A program made the translations under genes and the position numbers. The notes under the pieces are model-generated. The model was given only the letters and a program-made list of their open reading frames with translations. It was not told the origin of the DNA and did not search any database. Below are positions 6,170 through 14,997 of a DNA stretch of 28,510 nt, one piece after another (position 1 is the first letter of the stretch; each line of letters begins with the position of its first letter). The stretch is from CAYSPU01 sp964432995. Lineage in GTDB: Bacteria > Verrucomicrobiota > Verrucomicrobiia > Limisphaerales > JAHDYP01. The DNA lies in contig CAYSPU010000043.1 in NCBI GenBank assembly GCA_964432995.1, forward strand, positions 1 to 28,510, in the 5' to 3' direction.

Positions 6170-9100
6170 TGGCCGGTCCGAAATACTTGTCCAGCCAGGC
6201 CACCGACTCCCGGCTAAGTCTGTCTCTGGGCACATAGTGACCGGTATCATCGAGGATCAACCGCTTGTCTTGCTCCGGAGTACCGAGCAGGTTGAATGCG
6301 GGGCGGACACACGTTTCCAGCGGGAAGGTCAGGTCTTTGGTTCCATTGAGCATGAGGGTGGGGACGGTGATGTGTGAGATGTAGTTTAGGCCATGGGCTT
6401 CCGGCCGGGCGAAGTTGGCCTCGAATCCGCCCAGGATGAGGATGTTGGCGCGGACCCTCGGCTCGACGGCGGGGATGATGGCTCCGATAATGCCCCCCCA
6501 ACTGGCGCCGCAGAAGGCGATCCTCTCGCGGTCGAAATCGGGTCGGGTCTCGAGGTAGTCCACGCAACGTCGGAAGTCCTTCACCCATTTGGCCAAGTGG
6601 TCCGTGTAGGCGTGCTGGTACTCTTCCATGGGCCAGCGTTTCAGCACGGTCATGTCCCCCGTCCTTTCATAGGTTCCGTGATAAACGGGAAACACGAACG
6701 CCCGCCCGCTCTTCACAAAACAGTCCAAGCCCATCTCAAAGTACCCCCGGGTCGAAGCGGGCATCCACCCGCCCACGGCGTCGGCGGCGGGAAACAAGAT
6801 GACGGATTGAAAAGGCTTGCGGCCGTTTCGTGGCAGGTAAACTTCGGCCATCACGCGCTCGTGGTCATAGGCAGCATCGAACGTGACCCGCTCCACGACC
6901 CAGTCGGCCGCGCTTTCGTCCCGTTTCTCCACCGCGGCCTTGAGTTCGCTTCGATCGTAGTCGAACCGGGCCCTGTAAATCTGGAAGACCACGTCATCCG
7001 CCGGTTTTTCTTTCCTGAAATCCCGCTCCCGCCACAGGCCCTTCGGCTCAAAGAGCGTTGGCGGAGTCTCGTCCCGATCCAGATAGATCACACAGCGGAA
7101 ACCGCTTTGGATCGAGCGATCCCATGGAGACTGCTGACTCTCGAGGGTATAGGTGTACACCAGATCGTTCCAAGCCCCGCCCCGGATGAACCGCCCGTCC
7201 GGAGATTCATTCCAGCACCACTCGCGGACGTTGCCCGCCATATCCAGCGCGCCGTAACAGCTCATGCCCTTGTGACTGCCCGCCGGGGCCGGTCCGTCTT
7301 CGTGAAACCGGCTGACGGCGGCGATCGCGCTGGGAAAGGCAACAAAGAGGTCACTGATATCGAACCCGGCCGCCAGGGCCCAGTGATCTTTGGTGGGCAG
7401 GCGTTTGCCGGCAAACTCGGCGTAAGCCGCGGCTTCATACCAGCTCACCCCGGCGACCGGGTGGTCGGCACGACCCTCGGGGTAATCACCGGACACCCAG
7501 GTGGCCGGACCGGGTCGCTCGGTCCGGTCGCGGAAAACGGACATGGCTTCTTCCCAGGCCAGGGTCTTGCCATCGCGAAGGAACGGCTCTCTCCAGTAAC
7601 GAGGATTGTGATAGCCGCCGGCGTCAACGAACTCCTTGAACCGGCGGTTGGTGACTTCGAACTGGTCGATGAAGAAGCTGGGGACGTCGCCAATTCCGGC
7701 GATGGCCACATTCCTGCCCGAAACACGGACCATCCCAGGGGGGATGGTGCCCGCTGGATCGAGTTTCCTGAATAGTCCACCACCGCCCAAGCCCGCTACC
7801 GCCTCGACGGGTTCATAGCCCGTCTTCTCGAGCCTCACGCGGTAGAAGCCCCGCGCCAGTCGGAGGTTCTGCATCGGGGTCTGACCCAGAGCCTCCCAAT
7901 CCGCACTTGGGTCGTCGTAGGGCTGGATCCTCACCCGCGCCCCCGGAGGATCGGATTTGATTGACCAGAGACCCGAACAGGCCTCCATGGCCTTTTTGAG
8001 TCTTGGCTCATCGTTGAGATATCGGGAGGCGCGTTGACCGATTTGGAGAGCCTGTCGAGCCTTGGAATAGTCCCAAGTCAGGGCGCCCTGTTCGATGAAC
8101 CGCTCCATCTCAGGCAGCGCCTTGGTCTTCGCCTGCTGGACACGCGTGTTGCGGAGCCAGAAGACGGCCCCGGCGATGGTGACGGCTGCCAGGCAGAACG
8201 CCATCGCCACCCCAGTCACCATCACCCGGTTCCGCCGAATGAACTTCCGAGTCCGATAGACAGTGCTCGGCGGGCGCGCCGCCACCGGCTCGTGCTTCAA
8301 GTGCCGTTCGACGTCCTGCGCCAATCCGTTTGCGGTCTCGTACCGTCGTGTGCGGTCTTTCTCCAGGCACTTCATCACGATCCAGTCCAGATCGCCCTGT
8401 ACCAAGTGGATCAACTTCGGCGCCTCCGTTCCGCGCCGCCTGGCGGTCGTGGTTAACTCCTCGCCCGGCAGCGTGTGCAATCGCGTGCTCGGCCGCACTG
8501 GCTCCGTGTCGCGAATCGTCCGGCGCATCTCGTCCAGCCCGGCTGCGAGCAGTTCTTTGGCGTCAAACGGCGTTTTGCCCGTCAGCAACTCATAGAGCAG
8601 CACGCCTAGGGCGTAGACGTCACTTCGAGTGTCAATATCCAGGCTGGTCATCTGCGCCTGCTCCGGGCTCATGTAGGCCGGTGTGCCGATGAATTGCTCG
8701 AAGGCGGTGTAGATCGTCTTGTGCGTCAAACGCTGCTGCGCTGTGGCCTTGGCGATCCCGAAGTCGATCACCTTGGGCACGGCCACTCCATCGTTGACCG
8801 TCACCAGGATATTCGACGGCTTGACGTCGCGGTGAATGATGCCTTTCTGATGCGCGTGCTGGATGGCGCGGCAAACCTGGATGAACAGGTCCAGCCGCTC
8901 CCGGGTCGAGAGGTTGTTCTGGTCGCAGTAGTCGGTGATTTTGATCCCCCGGACCAACTCCATGACGAAGTACGGCCTCCCGGTCTCGGTGGCACCGGCG
9001 TCAAAAACCCTGGCGATACTGGGGTGGTCCATGAGAGCCAGGGCCTGGCGTTCGGCTTCAAACCGAGCAATGACCTGCCGGGTGTCCATGCCCAACTTGA

Positions 9101-9455
9101 TGACCTTGAGGGCCACGCGCCTTCGGAGCGGTTCCTCCTGCTCGGCCACATAGACCACGCCGCAGCCCCCTTCGCCGATCTGCTGGAGCAGTTTGTAGCG
9201 GCCAATCTGATCGCCGGGCTTCTCGGAAACGGGGAGGACCGCGGTGGCGTCGTCGGTATCGTGCGGCAGCGCTACCATGGGTGCATCCAGGAAGTCACCC
9301 GCGTGGTCATGTGCCCGGAGGAGGGCCTCGATTCGAGATCGCAGCCCGGCGTCCCCGCGGCAAGCGCCGTCCAGATAGGCAGCGCGATCCGTCGGGGCGA
9401 CTCTGGCCGCCGCCTCAGCCAGAATTTCCTTGAGCCGTTCGTGTTCGGCATTCAT
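6165..9455 (-). CDS. Membrane Ser/Thr protein kinase fused to PEGA, SUMF1-like and alpha/beta-hydrolase domains
   Basis: 1096 residues. The N-terminal helical segment (1-60, LKEILAEAA...AYLDGAC) is typical of PVC kinases. Kinase domain about 85-385: Gly-loop GEGGCGVV, Lys117 (VALKVIK), catalytic HRDVKPSN (Asp210), DFG at 231, APE-equivalent SPEQA. One membrane helix at about 411-434 (VMVTGVAMAFCLAAVTIAGAVFWL) places the remainder outside the cytoplasm. A PEGA domain lies at about 500-552. A SUMF1/FGE-like C-type-lectin fold lies at about 571-795 (FFIDQFEVTN, GVSWYEA, MAGNVREWCWNE, FIRGGAWND). The copper-binding Cys pair of true formylglycine-generating enzymes is absent, so it probably binds rather than oxidises. 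The hydrolase is at about 855-1096 with Ser985 (GASWGG), Asp1041 and His1073, a complete triad. It follows an ECF sigma gene by 166 bp, the usual PVC pairing. The pseudopilin follows 20 bp downstream. Confidence 0.88.
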   Translation of the reverse strand: MNAEHERLKEILAEAAARVAPTDRAAYLDGACRGDAGLRSRIEALLRAHDHAGDFLDAPMVALPHDTDDATAVLPVSEKPGDQIGRYKLLQQIGEGGCGVVYVAEQEEPLRRRVALKVIKLGMDTRQVIARFEAERQALALMDHPSIARVFDAGATETGRPYFVMELVRGIKITDYCDQNNLSTRERLDLFIQVCRAIQHAHQKGIIHRDVKPSNILVTVNDGVAVPKVIDFGIAKATAQQRLTHKTIYTAFEQFIGTPAYMSPEQAQMTSLDIDTRSDVYALGVLLYELLTGKTPFDAKELLAAGLDEMRRTIRDTEPVRPSTRLHTLPGEELTTTARRRGTEAPKLIHLVQGDLDWIVMKCLEKDRTRRYETANGLAQDVERHLKHEPVAARPPSTVYRTRKFIRRNRVMVTGVAMAFCLAAVTIAGAVFWLRNTRVQQAKTKALPEMERFIEQGALTWDYSKARQALQIGQRASRYLNDEPRLKKAMEACSGLWSIKSDPPGARVRIQPYDDPSADWEALGQTPMQNLRLARGFYRVRLEKTGYEPVEAVAGLGGGGLFRKLDPAGTIPPGMVRVSGRNVAIAGIGDVPSFFIDQFEVTNRRFKEFVDAGGYHNPRYWREPFLRDGKTLAWEEAMSVFRDRTERPGPATWVSGDYPEGRADHPVAGVSWYEAAAYAEFAGKRLPTKDHWALAAGFDISDLFVAFPSAIAAVSRFHEDGPAPAGSHKGMSCYGALDMAGNVREWCWNESPDGRFIRGGAWNDLVYTYTLESQQSPWDRSIQSGFRCVIYLDRDETPPTLFEPKGLWRERDFRKEKPADDVVFQIYRARFDYDRSELKAAVEKRDESAADWVVERVTFDAAYDHERVMAEVYLPRNGRKPFQSVILFPAADAVGGWMPASTRGYFEMGLDCFVKSGRAFVFPVYHGTYERTGDMTVLKRWPMEEYQHAYTDHLAKWVKDFRRCVDYLETRPDFDRERIAFCGASWGGIIGAIIPAVEPRVRANILILGGFEANFARPEAHGLNYISHITVPTLMLNGTKDLTFPLETCVRPAFNLLGTPEQDKRLILDDTGHYVPRDRLSRESVAWLDKYFGPAR

Positions 9456-9607
9456 TGGTCGTTCGATCCACGGCGCTGACCTCGAGTCTGGCTGGCGAAC
9501 GGAGGTCCCCGCGCGTTGCGGCGCGCAGCCGGGAGGGCCTTCAGCGGAGCCGTACCCGTGGCCGCCAGCTATCCATGCGCCGGTTCCGGTCGTTTTGCTT
9601 CAAGGTT

Positions 9608-9625
9608 CTGACAGGTTCCTGTCAG
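9608..9625 (-). terminator. Palindromic hairpin overlapping the sigma-factor stop codon
   Basis: CTGACAGGTTCCTGTCAG is a perfect 18-bp palindrome-like hairpin (8-bp arms, 2 central bases). It contains the TGA stop of the ECF sigma gene (9622-9624). It may attenuate readthrough into the kinase gene 150 bp downstream, or be an mRNA-stabilising stem. No U-tract follows. Confidence 0.3.
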
Positions 9626-10323
9626 CTGGCGCCCGAGGCGGAGCGAGGGGTGCCGGCATCCGTCTCGGGCCTTGGGTCGCATTCGGTGATCCGCTTGCGG
9701 GGTTCACCGGCGCGGAGCTGCTGGAACAACCAGGCGCGTGCAAACACCCACGTTCGATCCGCGCCACTGCGACTCAGGCCCAGGATCTGGGCTGCGTGGG
9801 CGTGCCCCAGGCCGACAAAGAAACGCAGTTTGACCAACTGGGCTGCCGGCGGGTCCAGGTCTGCCAGGCGGCTCAACGCCTCGTCGAGCGCCAGCAGGTC
9901 GTCATCCGGCAGCGGCGCGGCGATCTCGACGGCATCCAGCTCCACCCGCTGGAGCTGTCCGCCGTGCCGCCGGCGTTCTCTACGTCGGGCCTTCTCGATC
10001 AGGATGCGGCGCATGGCTTCGGCGGCGGCGGCAAAGAAGTGGGCGCGATTCTCCCACGCGGGCTGGGCGTCGCCGCCGAGCCGCAACCATGCTTCGTGGA
10101 CCAAAGCGGTCGGCTGCAGCGTCTGGCCCGGGGCTTCCTGCGCCATCTTGTGGGCGGCGAGCTTGCGGAGTTCGTCGTACACCAGCGGGAGCAATTCCTC
10201 GCCGGCCTTGGCTTCGCCTGGCTGCCCGCGGTCGGGGACTCGGGGGAGGTGGTTCAAGCGGCCTTTCCGGCATGGCGGTGTCGCCAGCCCCGATCGAGAA
10301 GATGCCGGCCGGGGAACATTCAA
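9622..10323 (-). CDS. ECF-family RNA polymerase sigma factor (TIGR02999-like)
   Basis: 233 residues from the ATG at 10323. Sigma region 2 contains LLPLVYDELRKLAAHKMAQEAPGQ then LQPTALVHEAWLRL and a following NRAHFFAAAAEAMRRILIEKAR block. Region 4 (LDPPAAQLVKLRFFVGLGHAHAAQILGLSRSGADRTWVFARAWL) carries the HTH. This is the ECF subgroup found next to Ser/Thr kinases in Planctomycetes, Verrucomicrobia and Acidobacteria. The kinase or a partner is thought to control such sigma factors in place of an anti-sigma factor. The family normally starts about 20 residues before LLPLVYDEL, so a TTG at 10257-10255 with GGAAAGG upstream is a good alternative start. The first 22 residues from the ATG are unlike the family. 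A MITE-like element lies 55 bp upstream. Confidence 0.85.
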   Translation of the reverse strand: MNVPRPASSRSGLATPPCRKGRLNHLPRVPDRGQPGEAKAGEELLPLVYDELRKLAAHKMAQEAPGQTLQPTALVHEAWLRLGGDAQPAWENRAHFFAAAAEAMRRILIEKARRRERRRHGGQLQRVELDAVEIAAPLPDDDLLALDEALSRLADLDPPAAQLVKLRFFVGLGHAHAAQILGLSRSGADRTWVFARAWLFQQLRAGEPRKRITECDPRPETDAGTPRSASGAS

Positions 10324-10377
10324 CCGTATCGATACTCGGAACGTGACGGTTTGAGAAGCCGAAAAGCCGGTTTTCGG

Positions 10378-10523
10378 AGGCGCATCTCGGCACTGCCCCC
10401 AATTCGCCTGGTCGGTCCTTCGGTCCGCGGGTCTTCTGACCCGCAGAGCCAGTCCGGCGTGCGGCCGCGGTCCGTCTGCGGCTCAGAAGAGCCGCGGTCC
10501 GGGGGCACTGTCGAGATACGCCT
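10378..10523. mobile_element. MITE-like palindromic element, copy 2 (146 bp)
   Basis: Same length and orientation as the copy at 593-738. Imperfect terminal inverted repeats of about 23 bp start AGGCGCATCTCGGCACTG on the left. It is flanked by a perfect 9-bp direct repeat GGTTTTCGG (10369-10377 and 10524-10532), a different duplication from copy 1, which shows independent insertion. The two internal hairpins (10427-10444, 10478-10495) and their complementary loops are conserved exactly. The segment after the left repeat (about 10401-10426) has diverged. It lies between the divergent starts of the sigma-factor and beta-propeller genes, so it may affect either promoter. Nothing else is recognised in 10324-10596. 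Confidence 0.8.
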
Positions 10524-10596
10524 GGTTTTCGGGGCGGGGTGTTTTGCTGCTGGAAACAGGGCCAGGGGGCTGTTACGTTGAGTTCGATTTCGCGAT

Positions 10597-11751
10597 ATGA
10601 GGTACCGACCTGTGGCACGAGATTGGGTTCGTTGGCGACTGTTGTTTGGCGTGGCGATGTCGGCGCTGGTGGCTTCGCTGGAGGCCCAGCAGCTCGATTG
10701 GTTTGTGCATGACACGCCTTCGACGAATCTGCTGCGGTCGGTCTGTCGCGCGCCGAGCCGGTTTCTGGCGGTGGGCGACGACAGCACGGTTCTGACGTCT
10801 CCGGACGGGGCGGTCTGGGAACTGCAGGAGGTGTCGATGGGGCGGCACTGGCTGCAAACCGTGACTCATGGAACGAACGGCTACGTGGCTGCCGGACTCG
10901 CCGGGGTCTTGCTCACGTCGACGAATGGCATCGATTGGACGGAGCAGAATTCGGGGACGGGCTTCTATCTGCGCGGGGCGGCATTTGGGGGAGGCAGGTA
11001 TGTGGTGGTTGGGGACGGCGGGACGATTCTGACGTCCCCGACTGGTCAGGTGTGGACGAGGCAGGAGTCGGGCGTGGAGGTGCAGTTGGAGGCGGTGGCC
11101 TCGAACGGGGAGTTCTTTGTGGCGGTGGGCGACCAGGGGACGGTTCTGCGTTCGAACAGCGGAGGGACGGGATGGGCCATGGCCGATGCGCCCACCGCGG
11201 CGTGGATGCATGGGGTGACGTTTGCCAACGGGAAGTTCGTGGCAGTGGGCGATTCGGGAGAGATTCTGACCTCTGCCGACGGGGGGGAATGGATGCCGCA
11301 AACGTCGGGGACGTCGCAGCCGCTGTACGGCGTCAGTCACGTGAATTCGAACTATGTTGCGGTGGGCCGCGCGGGGACGATTCTGGTGTCGGCAGACGGT
11401 GAGGTCTGGACCGCGAACGCGTCAGGGACGGACAGCTACCTGTTTGGGGTGGCGACGACGGGAGCGGAGGTGGTGGCGGTGGGAGGAGCGGTGGTGTCGA
11501 CGGTGCGGGAGGTGGTGGATCGCACCTATCGGTTGACGAACCCGATGTGGCAGGGCGACGGCCGGTTTGAGTTCCAGGTGGAGGGTTTGTTGTATGGGGA
11601 GCAGGCGGTGGTGGAGGCGGCGTCCTCGCTGGATTCCAATTCTCCGGAGTGGCAGGTGGTGGGCTCAGTCACAGGCACCGGGTCGGTCCTGGTGTTTGCG
11701 GATTCTTCGGGGATTACGGGGGGACGATTCTATCGGTTGGTGGTCCCTTGA
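10597..11751 (+). CDS. Secreted beta-propeller (YCF48/sialidase-like repeat) protein
   Basis: 384 residues. N-terminal signal sequence (WRLLFGVAMSALVASLEA). At least six repeats of about 40 residues follow, with the pattern GGxYVVVGDGGTILTSxxGxxWTxQxSGT. These are the blades of a YCF48/HCF136-like or BNR-like propeller. The C-terminal 80 residues (about 305-384) form a separate beta-domain resembling short sorting or adhesion domains of Verrucomicrobia. No sialidase Asp-box with catalytic residues is identified, so an enzymatic role is not supported. It ends 43 bp before the histidine kinase gene, also a propeller protein, and may share its transcript. No good ribosome-binding site precedes the ATG; a GTG at 10612 is a possible alternative start. 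Confidence 0.75.
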   Translation: MRYRPVARDWVRWRLLFGVAMSALVASLEAQQLDWFVHDTPSTNLLRSVCRAPSRFLAVGDDSTVLTSPDGAVWELQEVSMGRHWLQTVTHGTNGYVAAGLAGVLLTSTNGIDWTEQNSGTGFYLRGAAFGGGRYVVVGDGGTILTSPTGQVWTRQESGVEVQLEAVASNGEFFVAVGDQGTVLRSNSGGTGWAMADAPTAAWMHGVTFANGKFVAVGDSGEILTSADGGEWMPQTSGTSQPLYGVSHVNSNYVAVGRAGTILVSADGEVWTANASGTDSYLFGVATTGAEVVAVGGAVVSTVREVVDRTYRLTNPMWQGDGRFEFQVEGLLYGEQAVVEAASSLDSNSPEWQVVGSVTGTGSVLVFADSSGITGGRFYRLVVP

Positions 11752-11794
11752 CCTGCGGAATGTCCGGCTGCGGTGGGGGATGTGGAGATGCGCC

Positions 11795-14700
11795 ATGAGG
11801 CTGGACCAGGCAAGGTTTCTGAAGGAGGCAGTTCCTCTGGCGGGTGAGCCGGCGCTGCCGGGGGGACGCGCGGGCATCGGGAGGATCTGGTGGCGATTCT
11901 GGATTGTGATGTGGGCGGGCGGGGTCTGCGGGGCGTGCCTGGCAGCGGCGGGTGTGTGGCGGCGGTACGGGGTGGAAGACGGGTTGGCGGATGCCATTCC
12001 GGTCGCCGTGACGGTGAGTCCGCGGGGGAACGTGTGGGTGGTGCACCCGGGAGGAAGGGCAGTGAGCTGGCTGGACGGATTCAACGTCCGGGCCATCAGC
12101 GTGGGGCCGCTCGGGAACTACCCCGTGTATGAGAGTCGGTCGGGGCAGATATGGGCGTTGCACGGGGATGGGGTGGCGGAGTATCGGGCGGAAGAATGGC
12201 ACTCCTATCTGGTTCCCGAGGTGCGCGCGGAACGGGAAGCGCATCCGTTGCGGATCCTGCGCGCGGTGCCGCTGCTTCCGGCGGAGCGCGATCGGGTGTT
12301 GGTTCTGCTGCCGGAGCAGTTGGTGTCCTATGAGGCGCGCCGTCGTCGTTCCCTGGTGTTGCGCCGGGCGTCCGATGCGGGCCTGGGACGGTTTGTTGAC
12401 ATCCTCCAGACGCGTGAAGGGGACTTGTGGGTGGCCGGGGCTCGAGGAGTGGCGAAGCTGACGGGACCGGTGCGGCGGTTGACGCCGGAGACTGCTTGGG
12501 AAGTGAGGCTGATGCCTGAGGAATCGCAGCACCAGTTGGTGGGACGGATACACGAGGACGAGGAGGGCGGTTTGACCAGCGTTGCCGAGGCCCCAGACGA
12601 AGTCCGGGTGGTGGTGCATTTCGATGGGACCGCGTGGCAGCCGCCGATTCTGGCGCCGCCGGGGACGCGCGGTGCCTGGCGCGGGACGGAGGGCACCGTT
12701 TGGGCCCACACTCGTGCGGGGCTGTTCGTGCATCGGGGGGATGATTGGGAGGCGGACCCCGCGCCGGAGTTGGAGGGCGCGCAGATTTACGAAGTGGCGC
12801 CCGAGGTAGGAGATGCGTTCTGGCTGGCGACCTCGGCAGGTGTTCTCCGCCACAGTCCGAATCTGTGGCGCGCCGTGGGAGGCGCGGGGGCATCGACGGA
12901 GCCGGTCCGGTCACTGCTCGAGGCGGCGGAGAGCCGGATCTGCTTCCTGGAGGATCGCGGCCTGCGCGTCAGGGAGAATGAGGCGGAGCGCTACATTCCT
13001 TTTCCCGCGGAGACGGAATGCATGCGGGAGAGTCGTCCGGCGTGGCTGTGGGGGGCGGTCTGGTTTGTCGACACCGGGGGGATGCTGAGGTGGTGTGACG
13101 TTCGCACCGGGGAGTTTGGGGCGACAGCGCATCCGGTGGAAGGTCGCCGGATTCGCCGGATCCTGGGGGTGTCGCGAGACGGTCGGTTGGCCGTGCAGAT
13201 GGCGACGTCGGGTCCGGGGGAGGCGCTGCGGATGGAGGCATTCGACGGCGAGCGTTTTGCGGACTACGGCAAGGTGGCGGGGTGGCGGGGGGAAGCGGAG
13301 TTGGAGTTTCTCGTGGAAGGGCCTGGGGGCGAGCGGTGGGTGGGGGGCGGTGGCGGGTTGTATGTGTGGGAGCCGAAGGCGCAGGAGTACCGGCGGGCGG
13401 ACGGGTGGCCTGAAGTGCCGGCGCGCTGTCTCTACGCGGAGCACGCGGAACGCGTTTGGTGTGGATCGGATGATGGAGTCCATTTGCTGGAGGGCCGAGG
13501 CTGGAGATGGATGCGGGCGGGTTGCGGCCGAGTGCGGCAGATCGCAGGGGCAAACGACGGCAGCGTGTGGCTTGCGGCGGGGCAGCGGGTTTCGCGTTAC
13601 GCGCGGGGGGTCTGGACGGACTACGGGGTGGAGCACGGTCTTCCCGGGGCGGAGGTATGGGACTGTCGTCCGGACAGTCGTGGGGAGGTCTGGGTCGCCA
13701 CGGATTTGGGGGCGTACCGGTTGTCGCGGGAGGTGGATGTCGATCCGCCCCGAACCCAGACGGTGCTGCTTGAGGGCGGGGTCCGAGAGGTTTCGGTGCG
13801 GGAACATCCGACGGTGACTTTTCGCGGTCGGGACAAGTGGGACCTGACGTTGCCGGAGCGGCTTCGGTTTGCGACGCGGTTGGACGAGGGGCCGTGGTCG
13901 TCTCCCGAGGTGGTGACCTCGGTGACGGTGTCGGCGTTGACGGCCGGGCCGCATCGGTTCTCGGTGCGGGCGACGGATGAGGCGTTGAACGAGGAGTTCC
14001 AGCCGATGGTGCTGGAGTTCACGGCGTATGTGCCGTGGTATGCCGAGCCACGGCTGATGGCCGTGACGGCGGCGGCGGTTTTGGTGGCGCTGGGTTTGGC
14101 GTGGCTGGCGGTGAACCGCCATTTCCGCCTGGTGCGGAGCTATGCCGAGGTGGAGCGGATTGTGGCGGAGCGCACGCGGGAACTGGAGCGTGCCAACCAG
14201 GAGCTGCTGCACAGTCAGAAGATGCGCGCCCTGGGCACGCTCGCGGCCGGGATTGCCCACGATTTCAACAGTATTCTCTCCATCATTCGGGGGTCGGCCC
14301 AGATCATCGAGACGAACCTCGAGGATCGGGAGAAGATCCAGACCCGGGTGGACCGGATCAAGAAGATGGTGGACCAGGGGAGCGCGATTGTGCGGGCGAT
14401 TCTGGGTCTCACGCTGACGGGGCGGCGGGCGGCGCAGTCCGTGGATCTGGTGGGGTTCCTGCAGGAGACGGTGCGGCTTGTTGCGGATCAGTTGCCGGAC
14501 GGGATCCACGCGGAGGTCGAGGTGAGTCCGGAGGGCGTTCCGCGGGCGTGCGCGATTCGCTCCGATCTGCTGCGGCAGGTGCTGCTGAATCTGCTGTTCA
14601 ACGCGGCCGACGCCATCTCGGGGCCCGGGCGGATCCGCGTGCTGGCGGGGCGGACCAAGGAACTGCCGTCCGGCCTGGTTCTGACGCCGGCAGAAGCGGC

Positions 14701-14944
14701 GGAGCATATTGCGGTTCGGGTGATCGATTCCGGTCACGGAATCGCGTCCGAGGTGCTGCCGCGGATCTTCGAGCCGTTCTTCACGACCAAGGCACTCTCG
14801 ACGCAGAAGGGGACCGGGCTCGGGCTGACGATGGTCTACGAGATTGCCAAGGAGGGCGGGTTCGGCCTGCGGGTGGAGTCGGTGGTTCAGCAGGGGACGA
14901 CGTTTACGGTCTTCGTTCCGCTGGAGTCTTCGCGGGTTGCGTGA
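11795..14944 (+). CDS. Membrane sensor histidine kinase with two-component propeller and Y_Y_Y domains
   Basis: 1049 residues. The start at 11795 has GGAG 7 bp upstream; an in-frame ATG at 11780 is possible. A first membrane segment lies at about 31-54. A large periplasmic propeller runs to about 650 with Reg_prop motifs (YGVEDGLADAIPVAV near the start; YGVEHGLPGAEVWDCRPDSRG near the end). A Y_Y_Y beta-sandwich spans about 650-745, then a second membrane helix (about 753-775, LMAVTAAAVLVALGLAWLAV) and a short coiled coil. The kinase core has the H-box GIAHDFNSILSIIRG (phospho-accepting His822), N-box LLNLLFNAADA, G1 DSGHGI, F-box FEPFFTTK and G2 GTGLGLTM, all intact. This architecture resembles Bacteroidetes/Verrucomicrobia hybrid sensors of extracellular glycans but has no C-terminal receiver. 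The receiver is a separate gene 53 bp downstream. Coding DNA is markedly G-rich on the sense strand. Confidence 0.9.
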   Translation: MRLDQARFLKEAVPLAGEPALPGGRAGIGRIWWRFWIVMWAGGVCGACLAAAGVWRRYGVEDGLADAIPVAVTVSPRGNVWVVHPGGRAVSWLDGFNVRAISVGPLGNYPVYESRSGQIWALHGDGVAEYRAEEWHSYLVPEVRAEREAHPLRILRAVPLLPAERDRVLVLLPEQLVSYEARRRRSLVLRRASDAGLGRFVDILQTREGDLWVAGARGVAKLTGPVRRLTPETAWEVRLMPEESQHQLVGRIHEDEEGGLTSVAEAPDEVRVVVHFDGTAWQPPILAPPGTRGAWRGTEGTVWAHTRAGLFVHRGDDWEADPAPELEGAQIYEVAPEVGDAFWLATSAGVLRHSPNLWRAVGGAGASTEPVRSLLEAAESRICFLEDRGLRVRENEAERYIPFPAETECMRESRPAWLWGAVWFVDTGGMLRWCDVRTGEFGATAHPVEGRRIRRILGVSRDGRLAVQMATSGPGEALRMEAFDGERFADYGKVAGWRGEAELEFLVEGPGGERWVGGGGGLYVWEPKAQEYRRADGWPEVPARCLYAEHAERVWCGSDDGVHLLEGRGWRWMRAGCGRVRQIAGANDGSVWLAAGQRVSRYARGVWTDYGVEHGLPGAEVWDCRPDSRGEVWVATDLGAYRLSREVDVDPPRTQTVLLEGGVREVSVREHPTVTFRGRDKWDLTLPERLRFATRLDEGPWSSPEVVTSVTVSALTAGPHRFSVRATDEALNEEFQPMVLEFTAYVPWYAEPRLMAVTAAAVLVALGLAWLAVNRHFRLVRSYAEVERIVAERTRELERANQELLHSQKMRALGTLAAGIAHDFNSILSIIRGSAQIIETNLEDREKIQTRVDRIKKMVDQGSAIVRAILGLTLTGRRAAQSVDLVGFLQETVRLVADQLPDGIHAEVEVSPEGVPRACAIRSDLLRQVLLNLLFNAADAISGPGRIRVLAGRTKELPSGLVLTPAEAAEHIAVRVIDSGHGIASEVLPRIFEPFFTTKALSTQKGTGLGLTMVYEIAKEGGFGLRVESVVQQGTTFTVFVPLESSRVA

Positions 14945-14997
14945 GGCTCCGGCGAGCTTGAATTTTGGACTCGGCGCGGACTAGGATGCCTCATTCC

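Noticed and set aside
7700..8000. Formylglycine-generating activity of the SUMF1-like domain region
   Set aside because: The conserved copper-binding cysteine pair of active enzymes is missing from the C-terminal part of the domain, and no sulfatase gene is nearby.
12911..14737. 608-codon minus-strand open frame opposite the histidine kinase
   Set aside because: Arg/Pro/His-rich translation without domains, whereas the plus strand contains all histidine kinase motifs.
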